NCBI GenBank assembly: GCA_030789695.1
Contig: CM061141.1
Span: 322,943,938 to 323,007,937, forward strand
Length of the DNA: 64,000 nucleotides
Origin: Scilla litardierei
Taxonomy: Eukaryota > Streptophyta > Magnoliopsida > Asparagales > Asparagaceae
Direction of reading: 5' to 3'
Shown here: in pieces, positions 1 to 10,943 of the stretch
Position numbering within the stretch: the first letter of the stretch is position 1
How the letters are laid out: each line of letters opens with the position of its first letter
Position numbers and translations under genes: made by a program
Notes under the pieces: model-generated
What the model was told of the DNA's origin: nothing
What the model saw: the letters and a program-made list of their open reading frames with translations, nothing else
The model's database searches: none

Positions 1-235
1 CATTAAAATTTATGATTCACAAGGATGAGAGACGGTCCGTAGTGGGGATTTCGTATCTCTAGACGCTTTTATTATATTGAAATTTATTTGCTATTTGAAC
101 GATTGTGACAACAACATTGAAACTATTCTTATTCTCTTGATTGCTAGGTAATCAAAGTAGGATACTGTTATTTGTCCTCCCTGTATTCGATACCCGCTCG
201 CCACTACACCGTGCACTTGCGGTAAGACTAAAAGT
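1..235. other. Unassigned repeat-like flank left of element A
   Basis: No coding sequence is supported here. This stretch and 24879-24912 are the two sides of the site where element A inserted. The flanking pentamers AAAGT (231-235) and CAAGT (24879-24883) look like a one-mismatch target-site duplication. Read on the minus strand, the joined flank resembles non-coding retroelement sequence downstream of the decayed copia element G, but I could not assign a family. Confidence 0.35.
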
Positions 236-2654
236 TGTCACACCCCATACTTGGGGAGAGTACGTGAGTGGGTTCGCATGTGCTTAAAGCAAAGAAGAGG
301 TACTTTTTTTCCTTTCTTCTTTGACTTAAGCACACTAATCGTAATTTAGCGAAGGCAGGTCCCTGCACGCGAATTTTCACAAGCAGCACAATTATTCATT
401 ACATTACAATACCAGCGTCCAAAGCAAACACACAAATAATCTAGGCCTAGTATGTCCGTACAATCTGCTGATAGCAAACACCCTTGAAAATACAATACAA
501 ATAATACTGAAATATAAATATCCCGCTCTAGCCTTCTGCAGGAGGATCTCAATGTCTTGTAGCTCTGATCAGCGGGGTCCACCTCTAATGTAGGATCCTC
601 AAAAGTAGTGTCCTCTGGGTACTCTGTCTCTGTGCCTAACATATATTTCATCAACACATTGAAATATATGTCAGCGATAAGCTCGGCAAGATAATTAAAG
701 CAATGAATGAAGAATGACTATAAGGGACAAAAGAGTGTTAGTACACAGTTTATGGAAAGTAAGTGCAGAAAAGTTAAGTATGAGCATACATGGGTTTGCA
801 GTTTTAAAAGTAAAACAGTTGTAAGTTGAGTATTTGTGCTCGTGATAAGTCTATGTCTGAGTAGTTTATGTTCTCGATACATCCTATCATCGGGGGTTTA
901 CTGTGACGCTTCTTGCCATTCCAACCTAGAATATGGTCAAGCTGCTTGCCTCCGTTAGTGTGGTTTTGGAGGTAGCCGTAAGGTGTTCAAGAAACAATCA
1001 CGGACTCTACTACATGAACCAACCACACCCAAGTGTTCTGTTTAATCATTGACCAAGTTTCACCCCATCTGTATTCGATGGGTTTACCCCCATCTGTATT
1101 CGATGGTTTTCACATATGTGTTCGCAACATATTAATTTTTTCCAATTAAATTAGTTTGTTAACATGCAGATAGTGAAAGCATACCAATTAAGTTAAAAAG
1201 GCAATAAGCAAGGTGAAATATGATATCCGGCTACCAGAATTTGACAAACACAACAAATTTAGCACTAAGTTTGAACGGCCAGGTTTGCAGTTCATTTACT
1301 CAAAATACTTGCCTTGACGCGGCTGTGGGTGTCCAGGCGGTGGTGACGTGAGGCACATTTTATCTGCGTAAATAGGCTAGTTGTAACAACTAGTGGTTAA
1401 CATCCAGTTAAAATATTTTAAACTAGTTCACTAACATTAACTTAAAAGAACTAACATTAATTCAATATTAATTTAACTTATTAGTTACTAACCTATACAA
1501 ATCATTTACTAACATGTCACCTATATGCTAATAACTTTACAAAGACTTCATAGTAAAACTTTATAAGGAAACTAAAACTAATAACAATTTAACTTATAAA
1601 CTTAATAATCATCATAATAATAATAATTAATAAAAACTTACTTATAATATAACTCTCCCCTCTCTTTACTATCATCCCCCCCTCTTCATTTTCTTTCTTC
1701 TTCCTTTTTTGTCGAAGCAAGCGCAAGCAAGGGGCAGCGGCGATTGGGATCTCGGGCGGCGGCGCTTGAGGCGGCTCGGGGCGGCGGCTCCGGGCTTGGG
1801 CGGTTTGAGGCGGCGCGATGCTGAACGACGGCGGCGGGCGGATCCGGAGGTCGGGGAGTGCAGATCAACGGCAGATGGTGATGGTGACTCTGATCGGCGA
1901 CGGCGGCTGAGACACGGGGCATTGCGCGATGATCGAAGGCGGCACGATTGATACTGGGGTTTGATTTAGGGTTTGTTCTTTGATTTCTGGTTGATTTTGA
2001 TTTGTAGGGAGGATGGAGGCTGGTTGTTGTTGTACGGTTGAAGAGAGATGACGATGTGTTGGATTGTAAAGAGGAGGTGGTTGAGATGATGATGATGCTG
2101 TGGTTGGTGGTGGTGGCTGATGGTGGAGGGTGGTAGCTAATTGCTTGTGGTTGTTGGTGGAGGGGATGATGCCGTTGGAGGGATGGGTTGTTGCTGTGTT
2201 GTTGATGCTGTGGATGTTGGTGGTGGATGAGGCTGGTTGCTGTTTTGGTTGTTCTTTCCCTGCTGATGGTTGTTGTAGGTGTTGTTTAAGAACGAGAGAA
2301 GGGTTGTTGTGGTTGTTGGTGGAGGGTGGTTGTCTGTTGTATGGTTGAAGGGGGATGATGATGGCGGATGTGGGATGATGGATCTCCCTACATTACGGTG
2401 GTGTAGTATGGTAATGGTAGTTTAGGAAAAAGTGACTATAATTAGCAATAATTTAATTAGTAATTAACTTTTTAATTAAAAATAATTACGATTTAACATG
2501 TTAAAATTACGCAACGGTAAAATCGGAAATAACGACGCGCTCGCGTCGACGCACTGACGAAAAATATCCCCTCGGACGAAATAACTGAATCAACGAAGAA
2601 AAAGGAACACAGTCGCAACGATCAAAATACAACTAGGAAAAACAGGCCGTTACA
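236..2654 (-). repeat. Element A 3' LTR
   Basis: This copy of the roughly 2.4-kb LTR is matched along its length by 22413-24878. On the plus strand it starts TGTCACACC and ends GGCCGTTACA. It contains a GC-rich block (about 1710-1960) and a G/T-rich block (about 1990-2390). It holds two copies of a CCATCTGTATTCGATGG-type repeat (1066-1113), against three in the other LTR. A 51-nt exon-like segment (1313-1363) and the start of an acidic reading frame (from 635 downward) are present, but a one-base deletion around 556 shifts that frame compared with the other LTR. Confidence 0.87.
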
Positions 2655-2685
2655 TCCTACTCTCCTTAGAATAATTCCGTCCCCG
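2655..2685 (-). other. Element A polypurine tract and 3' end of pol region
   Basis: On the minus strand a purine-rich stretch (AAGGAGAGTAGGA) directly abuts the start of the 3' LTR. It follows a conserved GAATTCCGGGGACGGAATT segment that is also found before the right LTR of D and beside the LTR of B. This is the usual plus-strand priming position in gypsy elements. Confidence 0.7.
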
Positions 2686-2692
2686 GAATTCT

Positions 2693-2809
2693 CTACAGCA
2701 CAGGAAAAAGGTAGGGGTAACGTCCTCGCATCTCATCCTCTCGCTCCCAGGTGGATTCTCCTGGCGAGTCGTGTCACCACATCACTCTCACGAGTTCGAT
2801 GACCTTATT
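2693..2809 (-). pseudogene. Element A pol 3' end (chromodomain-like tail), separated by B
   Basis: Reading the minus strand from 2809 to the stop at 2693 gives the end of a Tekay-type integrase. It has a VRVMW motif, then SPGESTWE and DEMRGRYPYLF, closely matching the end of the D integrase (VRVMWRHGSPGESTWENEDE). One internal stop replaces the Arg after VRVMW. The upstream half of the same frame is at 17836-18099, on the far side of element B. The TTATT pentamer is present on both sides of B, so the gene was split by insertion at this point. Confidence 0.8.
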
Positions 2810-3652
2810 TGTAATGACCCGCTCTCGGGGCCCGTTACTTATTTGGTTTATTCGCAGGTTCCGCAGTTTACCAGTGAAATCAGCATAGTCACAACGCAGA
2901 GATGTACCAACAACACTCAAACCAGCTTACAAACATTATTACAGTCCAAATTAAAGTACAACAACAACCAACACTCTCTCACACCAATACATGAAAGGAA
3001 ATGCAAAAAAAGGAAATACATAGTACAATACACACCCCGACAGAAAAGTAACTAAAACTCTGCGGCCTCCGGGTCGTAGACAGGCTCCTCATACTCTGGA
3101 GCAATCTCCTCAACCAGATCTTCGTCTGTCGGTGCCACAAGTGGAACCGAAGGTAAGTCACAAAGATTCTAAACAAAGAAAAGTAGTACTGTACAAGTAT
3201 AACAAGCAGAGGTAAAGTAAAGTACGGTGTAGTGTCTGTATAAGTGCAGAAAGTAAAGTGCATGACTGTAAAGAAGTAACCGTGCAAGCTCTGCTAAAAC
3301 TACGTGACTCAAGTCGGAGAGTACAATATGTGACCGTTCAGTTCGTCTCTTGCCTGGGTGCTACCCAGACGAATGCCGGTACCCAGGCAGCAGGATGGTT
3401 TGTCGAAACGCAGGCAGCTAGACAGGTTTGCCGAAACACCGGCAGCTCGACAGGTAGACCAAACTCTAGTCACTCCCGTACTCTCGCAAACTATGAGTTA
3501 CCCCAAAACCCGGTGTTGTGTCAAGTACAAGTTCTTTACATGAACGTTCCACGGGGTGTTCCAAGTCAAGTCCAACACAAGAAAGTGGCGTATGTTTCCG
3601 TGCTTCGAGCACGTAGTAGTGCGGTGCTACAAGTTCGTACGAGCACAGAGGC

Positions 3653-5708
3653 TGTTGGATCTGGATCCTAGCCTAGAGGGGGGGTGAATAGGCTTATAAA
3701 AATAATTCGTGCAACCCACGAATAAGCACACGCAGTTATAGCAGCAACAGGGTAAATAAAAAGCAGACACAGAGTACACTGCAGATTTACCCTGATTCGG
3801 TCGTCCCAACGACCTACTCCAGCCCCCAAAGCAAAACTAGTATTGAATAGCGCAATAGGTACAAAACCACAAGTTAGAACACGCTCAGAGCACCCTCTAC
3901 GTCTCTACACTCGCCAGGCTCTCAGTACCCCACACACAGTGTTTTCTCTTACTATCAATCCTAGTAATGCTTTCCACCAGCTAGTCCCAAACTAGTTGGG
4001 TCCCACTTGTCTAGCCCCAACTAGACAAGTCCCAAAATAGTCCACAAAAGAAGGTAAAGTTTCCCCTACAAAGATCTAACACAACAACTACACAAAATAA
4101 TAAAGAACAGAGTTTAGGAAGCTCAGTTTGTGTAGCGGCGTTGTCTTCGTCAATTAGTACGGGTCAGATCTCGTCTGACGTAGATGTGGATGTCTCCCTG
4201 TCGTGCAACACAAGTTGCGGCTTTGTCTTTGAACAAGGATGGATGGCACTTGATGTTGCGACACCAAACTATAAGCATGCGGCTGAGAGGATTGGTGTGC
4301 CTTATGTTTTTGATGCATGCGTACTTGAAGACCCCTTTATTTAAGTAGGTTCATGCGGCTACCCCTTCAAGATTTTTTTAAACAATTGATCCGGCCTCCT
4401 TGTCTTTCTCGGCTGCCCACGTGATGATGGCCTCAAAAAGCAAATTAATATCAGGCCTGTCTTCGTTTGGGTACCCTGCGAACAAAAAGAAATATCTTTA
4501 TCTTTGCTCCTTTCACGTGGCTCCGAAATATTTCGGCACTCCTCTAATTGGTTGGTTTGCTTGCGTAAGACCCTGTGTTTGATTTGCACCCTTCAAAAAC
4601 ATCATGCGGCTCTTTGTCCTGTCAAAAACAAAAACAAATTTGTATGGAGATGCAAAAAGAAATTGGCCGGCTGTCACACAAAAAAGAATAGAAAAATGGA
4701 ACCCCCTTTTTTTGTGTTGTTGTGTGAAAAAAAATGTGCCCATGGCTCTTATGATGGCATGCAAAATAATAATCCGGCCTGGTGCCTTGAGGTTGCCGCA
4801 CACCCTTGATGATTGCCTGCACAAAAGATATATATTAATAGTTAGCTTAAAACATACGAGAGCACTTACCTTGGTTTTAAACAGAAGACAACTTCCCTTT
4901 TGATTTGCCTCTATGCAATAAATTGGATCCTTCTCTGTTAATGCTTGGACTTTCAAGTTTGCTTGGAAATAAAATAAACCCTTTTGGCTTGTTGACAAAC
5001 AAAAACTCTTGGCAATAGCAAGGTCAAAAATTGCGGCTGTTACTTGACCCTTGAGAACAAAAGCTCCGGCATTCACATAGGAAATTGAGACTTATGGCAA
5101 TGGTTGATAACTATGGGCATTCGGCAAGACTCTTAGGCTATGAGGACATGCACGTTCAAAAGGGGATGGGCTAGTCAAAGATTGCGGCTCTTCTATATTT
5201 TTTGTGGGGAAAAGCAAATTTCGGTTCTCTTGGAAATTTTGTTTAAGCCGCGCCTTTCTTCAACCCTAGAAGATGGGTTTTTATAGGGAGATACTAGGGG
5301 AATGCGGTTACGGGGAATCCTATTTTGAATAGGAGATTAGAGATTCGGTTCTATCGCTTTGCACCTCAAATAGGAGATTTGATTTGATCAAAAATGGGAT
5401 TTGATAGCAATTCAAATTGAATATGAAATTGAGAAATAGATATCTAATTGATTTGACCAAATCTCAAATAGATTCCATCTCTCTTCATATTGACCAAGTC
5501 AAATCGCCTTGCGTATAGCACTTTGACCAAGTCAAACTTCTTTGTGCACACACACTCCCTCTCTCCCAATATGCTATACGAATAGCAATTCCGCCAAAAG
5601 TGAAAATATATTGTTTCGTCAATCCTGAAACACACTAGCACACACATTAGATATCACGACACGTTTGTCATCATCAAACAAAGAGATCCTAGATCGTTGT
5701 GTCCAACA
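3653..5708 (-). repeat. Element C 3' LTR
   Basis: It is almost identical to 8887-10943. Short motifs around TGCGGCT recur at about 4216, 4280, 4355, 4606, 5034 and 5187. A 187-codon open frame (4513-5076, minus) is kept in both LTRs; it resembles no protein I recognise and may be chance conservation of young repeats. The far end is AT-rich with a CCAAGTCAAA-type motif repeated near 5490-5540. Confidence 0.9.
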
Positions 5709-5955
5709 ATCTCCCCCTTTTGGTGATGACAAACCCATAAAAGATTTGAGCAATAGATATGGGTGTGTGAAGTGTGTTCCATACATCATATTGCATTACA
5801 AAGCATGCACAACAAATAGTAAATAAAAAACCATGCTCCCCCTTCTCTCAAGCTCCCCCTTCAACATATATTCAAGTATTTTCCCATGCTCCCCCTAAAA
5901 CAAAAAATACCGACATCAAGTCAAATCTTTTGTTTTCTTTCTCCCCCTTTGTAAT
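5709..5955 (-). other. Element C polypurine tract and extra PPT-like copies
   Basis: On the minus strand AAAAGGGGGAGAT (5709-5721) abuts the 3' LTR. Further GGGGGAG tracts lie at about 5832-5862 (two), 5887-5896 and 5940-5951. Several PPT-like copies upstream of the 3' LTR are a known Sirevirus feature. Confidence 0.8.
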
Positions 5956-6973
5956 CACCAAAAGTGGATTAATGAAGTCACAAATGTATCCCATGCAAAA
6001 ATAAACCATTATTAAAAGTAGCGTGCATTTACATGAGTTTTCCAAAGAATAGACAATTCAAGCTCATAGAATTTCATAACACGACTTCCCACCTTTGTGT
6101 AAGTGTAGTGATATAGACAATAAAGTACAAGAGGAGATTCAATTCCAGAAAATCAACCAAATCAATCCACATTTTCCAATTTTCATGAATATCACTAGGA
6201 TTGATTTTTTCCACCTCATCAAAGATGAGTTCAAGTTACCGAACCCCGAAACATGGCCTAAAAGGACTTTTAAATGCGGGGTGGCATTGCTTGACGAGTT
6301 AAATACACCAACGCTAATGATTACCCATTTAGCACAAGTTGGATACTCGTGGGTTGTGCATTAGCCATGAGGTGTATCCATTTTTCATACGGAGCAATTT
6401 TCATATTTTTTTCATTTGCAATTCTTTTGTACTCGATTTTTATTCATGGCTAAACACTTCATATCCCTTAGAAAATTTCAGAAATTAATCATTCCTACAT
6501 TCACTTTCCATTATTCTTCAAAAGAATCTCCAAAAATACTAAAAAGTCAAATATCGTGAAAGTACAAATGTAGGTGTAGAAGTCAAGTTTAAAACTTATG
6601 AGACATGTCATGGCTACTAAAAAGAATAACATCATGTTCATGTAGCTACAACAATAATGAATTGACTTCTACAAGGGATAGATTGATCATTCATACAATA
6701 CCACTTAAGAGATACAAAAGAGGATAATCAATAAGCACAATTTTTTTTTATTTTTGGTTTTTCATTTTTTTTTCTTCAGAAATAAAAACATTTAAAAAAA
6801 ATCATGCATGCAAGCACACAAAATAAAATAAAACAAGCACACAAATAAATCTATGAAGGTATGCAATGAAATGCAAAGAGGGATAAAAATTATACCTTCT
6901 CGTCGCTATTTGACGAAGGAGCTAAAAGAATGAGACATTGAATTTAACGCTCCTCGCCAAAACTCCATCACAC
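5956..6973. other. Element C non-coding interior where pol should be
   Basis: This AT-rich kilobase lies between the truncated gag tail and the PPT cluster. No copia protease, integrase, reverse transcriptase or RNase H motif is readable in either strand. A short plus-strand frame (6095-6364) has no recognisable motif and runs antisense to the element. The position implies that the whole pol region was deleted or replaced. Confidence 0.6.
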
Positions 6974-7279
6974 CTACATGAAAGGTGTTAAGTGTGACCT
7001 TGGAATCCAACAAGGTCCACTAGTGTTAGCCAATATAGTTTTAGGAACCCACACTTGTTTAAACTTGATATTTGTGTTCCTAAATTTACAATAATATGAA
7101 GTGTGGCCTACACTATTACAAGTAAAGCACTTTGCATATTTGTTCTTTGCAATAAAGGGTGTATTGTGGAATTTCTTGAATTTTGGTTTTTCGACATTTT
7201 TCAAACCAAATCCAAGTCCTCTTCTGTTATTGCCATATAGTTGATTCTCTAAAATAGTATCCAATGATTGTTTTCCCAT
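6974..7279 (-). pseudogene. Element C gag C-terminal remnant with second zinc knuckle
   Basis: Its start overlaps the end of the main gag frame in another reading frame, so a frameshift near 7270 probably separated them. It carries a CCHC-like knuckle (CFTCNSVGHTSYYC) and the motif KQVWVPK, which in copia polyproteins sits between the gag zinc finger and the protease. It ends at 6974 with no protease following. The segment therefore marks the junction where pol was lost. Confidence 0.75.
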
Positions 7280-8850
7280 AGAGAATTTCTTAATGGCAAT
7301 TCAAGATTAGAGACTTTGGATTTCAACAATTTATTTTCTTCCACAAGCAATGTGCATTTACTTATAAAAGTTCTCTTGTTTTCCTCTTCCTTCTTTTCAA
7401 ATTCAATCATTTTTCTTTTAAAATCATTATCCAACATGCAAAATTTATCATTAAGCTCTCTAATCACATAGTCTTTTTCGGTTTCAAGCTTAATCAAATC
7501 AAGTTTAAGCATGCTAATATTATTCATCAAGGAAGGACAAGAGAGGCAAGTTGCTTCATCATTAAAACTGGACTTTTCCTTTTTCAAGGTGTCAATAGTA
7601 GAGTCACGAGCAACAATATCAATTTTGAGTTTTTCAATCTCTTTAGACATTTCATATTCAGATTGTTGCATTTCAAAGTTCTCATTTTGATAATCATTTA
7701 TAGTGGATTCAAGCTCTACTATTTTATCTTGCATTTCTTTACAAAGAGTAAGGAGTTTAGTTTTACTACCAGAAATTACCTCATCGTGTATTCCCATCAA
7801 TGCCATGCATGAGTGGGCTTCGTGTTCCTCCTCCTCACTCTCAGCTTCGCTATCCATATCCCAAGTTAGCACCTTGGATTTTCCCTTTTCTTTAGCTACC
7901 TGAGCTGTCTCATGTGGGCAATCCCTCATTCGATGTCCTCTTTTCTTGCATTTAAAACAAGTCATTCTATTAGTAGTATTCTGATCATAAGTTTGCTTAG
8001 AAGACTGAAAAAAGTTAGAGCGATTAAACCTGTGTGTCATTTCTGTTCTTCCTTGCTTGGTCTGGACATACTTTCTGAAGTTTTTGACCATTAGCGCTAT
8101 GTCATCATCATCATCTTCACTTTCGTCAGCTTTCAGAGCAAGTGGCTTGGTAGCTTTCTCCTTCTCCTCAGGTTTCTCCCTTTTATCCACGTTTTGCAAT
8201 TCAAGCTCGTGGGACATTAGATTACCTATCAAGTCCTCCACCCTCATCTGCGATAGATCCTTCGCTTCTTGGATGGCAGTAACTTTAGGCCTGAAAGAGC
8301 TTGGCAGTGCTCTTAATATCTTTCTCACCTGCTCAAGGCTAGAATATGGCTTACCGAGCGAACTAGACTTGTAGACAATGTTGGTGAACCTCGCAAACAT
8401 TTCTGATATGGTCTCTGATGGTAGCATGCGAAATCCCTCGTATTCCGTGCTCAGAAGTGCAAGTCTAGACTCCTTCACCTGTGACGTTCCCTCGTGCGTC
8501 ACTTCCAAAGTATGCCATATTTCCTGCGCAGTTAAACAATGTGAGATGCGATTGAATTCAGATTTATCTAATGCACAAATGAGAGCATTCATAGCTTTAG
8601 CATTAAGAGAATAAATCTTCCAATCATTATCATCCCAATTATCATCAGGTTTAAGCATCTCAGTATTTTCAATTTTAATAACAGGTGATTTATAGCCTTT
8701 TTCAACAATTTGCCAAGCTTTATAATCAATAGATATCAAGTAGATTCTCATACGATTTTTCCAATAAGCATAGTCTACTCCATTAAATCTAGGTGGACGT
8801 GAAATAGACTGACCCTCAGCAAAAGCACTATCAATGTGGTCCATGGTCAA
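7249..8850 (-). CDS. Element C Gag (copia/Sirevirus-type capsid-nucleocapsid)
   Basis: This 533-residue reading frame encodes a retrotransposon Gag, the structural protein that packages element RNA into virus-like particles. The N-terminus (residues about 15-60) has the RPPRFNG..YAYWKNRM motif of copia Gag. A UBN2-type capsid region follows (residues about 85-225). Then come an acidic stretch (SEDDDDD), a CCHC zinc knuckle (CFKCKKRGHRMRDC) near residue 300, and a long predicted coiled coil from about 365 to 515. A long coiled-coil Gag tail fits Sireviruses. The ATG at 8850 lies just downstream of the PBS, as expected. The last residues look frameshifted, with the true continuation at 6974-7279. 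The frame is otherwise intact, so Gag could still be made. Confidence 0.85.
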   Translation of the reverse strand: MTMDHIDSAFAEGQSISRPPRFNGVDYAYWKNRMRIYLISIDYKAWQIVEKGYKSPVIKIENTEMLKPDDNWDDNDWKIYSLNAKAMNALICALDKSEFNRISHCLTAQEIWHTLEVTHEGTSQVKESRLALLSTEYEGFRMLPSETISEMFARFTNIVYKSSSLGKPYSSLEQVRKILRALPSSFRPKVTAIQEAKDLSQMRVEDLIGNLMSHELELQNVDKREKPEEKEKATKPLALKADESEDDDDDIALMVKNFRKYVQTKQGRTEMTHRFNRSNFFQSSKQTYDQNTTNRMTCFKCKKRGHRMRDCPHETAQVAKEKGKSKVLTWDMDSEAESEEEEHEAHSCMALMGIHDEVISGSKTKLLTLCKEMQDKIVELESTINDYQNENFEMQQSEYEMSKEIEKLKIDIVARDSTIDTLKKEKSSFNDEATCLSCPSLMNNISMLKLDLIKLETEKDYVIRELNDKFCMLDNDFKRKMIEFEKKEEENKRTFISKCTLLVEENKLLKSKVSNLELPLRNSLWENNHWILF

Positions 8851-8871
8851 ACTAGGCTAGATCCTAAAACC

Positions 8872-8884
8872 GGCTCTGATACCA
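8872..8884 (-). other. Element C primer-binding site (initiator tRNA-Met)
   Basis: On the minus strand TGGTATCAGAGCC lies two bases inside the 5' LTR. This is the standard complement of the 3' end of plant initiator tRNA-Met and sets the transcription direction as minus. Confidence 0.93.
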
Positions 8885-8886
8885 CT

Positions 8887-10943
8887 TGTTGGATCTGGAT
8901 CCTAGCCTAGAGGGGGATGAATAGGCTTATAAAAATAATTCGTGCAACCCACGAATAAGCACACGCAGTTATAGCAGCAACAGGGTAAATAAAAAGCAGA
9001 CACAGAGTACACAACAGATTTACCCTGGTTCGGTCGTCCCAACGACCTACTCCAGCCCCCAAAGCAGAACTAGTATTGAATAGCGCAATAGGTACAAAAC
9101 CACAAGTTAGAACACGCTCAGAGCACCCTCTACGTCTCTACACTCGCCAGGCTCTCAGTACCCCACACACAGTGTTTTCTCTCATTATCAATCCTAGTAA
9201 TGCTTTCCACCAGCTAGTCCCAAACTAGCTGGGTCCCACTTGTCTAGCCCCAACTAGACAAGTCCCAAAATAGTCCACAAAAGAAGGTAAAGTTTCCCCT
9301 ACAAAGATCTAACACAACAACTACACAAAATAATAAAGAACAGAGTTTAGGAAGCTCAGTTTGTGTAGCGGCGTTGTCTTCGTCAATTAGTACGGGTCAG
9401 ATCTCGTCTGACGTAGATGTGGATGTCTCCCTGTCGTGCAACACAAGTTGCGGCTTTGTATTTGCACAAGGATGGATGGCACTTGATGTTGCGACACCAA
9501 ACTATAAGCATGCGGCTGAGAGGATTGGTGTGCCTTATGTTTTTGATGCATGCGTACTTGAAGACCCCTTTATTTAAGTAGGTTCATGCGGCTACCCCTT
9601 CAAGATTTTTTTTAAACAATTGATCCGGCCTCCTTGTCTTTCTTGGCTGCCCACGTGATGATGGCCTCAAAAAGCAAATTAATATCCGGCCTGTCTTCGT
9701 TTGGGTACCCTGCGAACAAAAAGAAATATCTTTATCTTTGCTCCTTTCATGTGGCTCCGAAATATTTCGGCACTCCTCTAATTGGTTGGTTTGCTTGCGT
9801 AAGACCCTGCGTTTGATGTGCACCCTTCAAAAACATCATGCGGCTCTTTGTCCTGTTAAAAACAAAAACAAATTTGTATGGAGATGCAAAAAGAAATTGG
9901 CCGGCTGTCACACAAAAAAGAATAGAAAAATGGAACCCCCTTTTTTTGTGTTGTTGTGTGAACAAAAATGTGCCCAGGGCTCTTATGATGGCATGCAAAA
10001 TAATAATCCGGCCTGGTGCCTTGAGGTTACCGCATACCCTTGATGATTGCCTGCACAAAAGATATATATTAATAGTTAGCTTAAAACATACGAGAGCACT
10101 TACCTTGGTTTTAAACAGAAGACAACTTCCCTTTTGATTTGCCTCTATGCAATAAATTGGATCCTTCTCTGTTAATGCTTGGACTTTCAAGTTTGCTTGG
10201 AAATAAAATAAACCCTTTTGGCTTGTTGACAAACAAAAACTCTTGGCAATAGCAAGGTCAAAAATTGCGGCTGTTACTTGACCCTTGAGAACAAAAGCTC
10301 CGGCATTCACATAGGAAATTGAGACTTATGGCAATGGTTGATAACTATGGGCATTCGGCAAGACTCTTAGGCTATGAGGACATGCACGTTCAAAAGGGGA
10401 TGGGCTAGTCAAAGATTGCGGATCTTCTATATTTTTTTGTGGGGAAAAGCAAATTTCGGCTCTCTTGGAAATTTTGTTTAAGCCGCGCCTTTCTTCAACC
10501 CTAGAAGATGGGTTTTTATAGGGAGATACTAGGGGAATGTGGTTACGGGGAATCCTATTTTGAATAGGAGATTAGAGATTCGGTTCTATCGCTTTGCACC
10601 TCAAATAGGAGATTTGATTTGATCAAAAATGGGATTTGATAGCAATTCAAATTGAATATGAAATTGAGAAATAGATATCTAATTGATTTGACCAAATATC
10701 AAATAGATTCCATCTCTCTTCATATTGACCAAGTCAAATCGCCTTGCGTATAGCACTTTGACCAAGTCAAACTTCTTTGTGCACATACACTCCCTCTCTC
10801 CCAATATGCTATACGAATAGCAATTCCGCCAAAAGTGAAAATATATTGTTTCGCCAATCCTGAAACACACTAGCACACACATTAGATATCACGACACGTT
10901 TGTCATCATCAAACAAAGAGATCCTAGATCGTTGTGTCCAACA
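8887..10943 (-). repeat. Element C 5' LTR
   Basis: This is the partner of 3653-5708, with few differences visible by eye over 2.06 kb. In the minus orientation it is the promoter-bearing LTR, followed at once by the PBS. It keeps the same TGCGGCT-type motif set and the same 187-codon frame (9747-10310). Confidence 0.9.

Larger units (their letters stand above)
3653..10943 (-). mobile_element. Element C: gag-only Ty1/copia, Sirevirus-like
   Basis: Two LTRs of 2,056 and 2,057 bp (3653-5708, 8887-10943) begin TGTTGG and end CCAACA. GAGGC is duplicated at 3648-3652 and 10944-10948, an exact 5-bp TSD. On the minus strand the interior has a PBS for initiator tRNA-Met, a long Gag with zinc knuckle and coiled coils, a short trailing zinc-knuckle remnant, and repeated polypurine tracts. 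Protease, integrase, reverse transcriptase and RNase H are absent. The near-identical LTRs point to a recent insertion, mobilised in trans. The PPT context (TTTGTCATCACCAAAAGGGGGAG on the coding strand, in two parts at 5709-5732) is typical of Sireviruses. Confidence 0.92.

Noticed and set aside
4141..4344. Plus-strand frames repeated at 4141-4344 and 9374-9577
   Set aside because: They lie antisense in the LTRs of element C and are duplicated only because the LTRs are.
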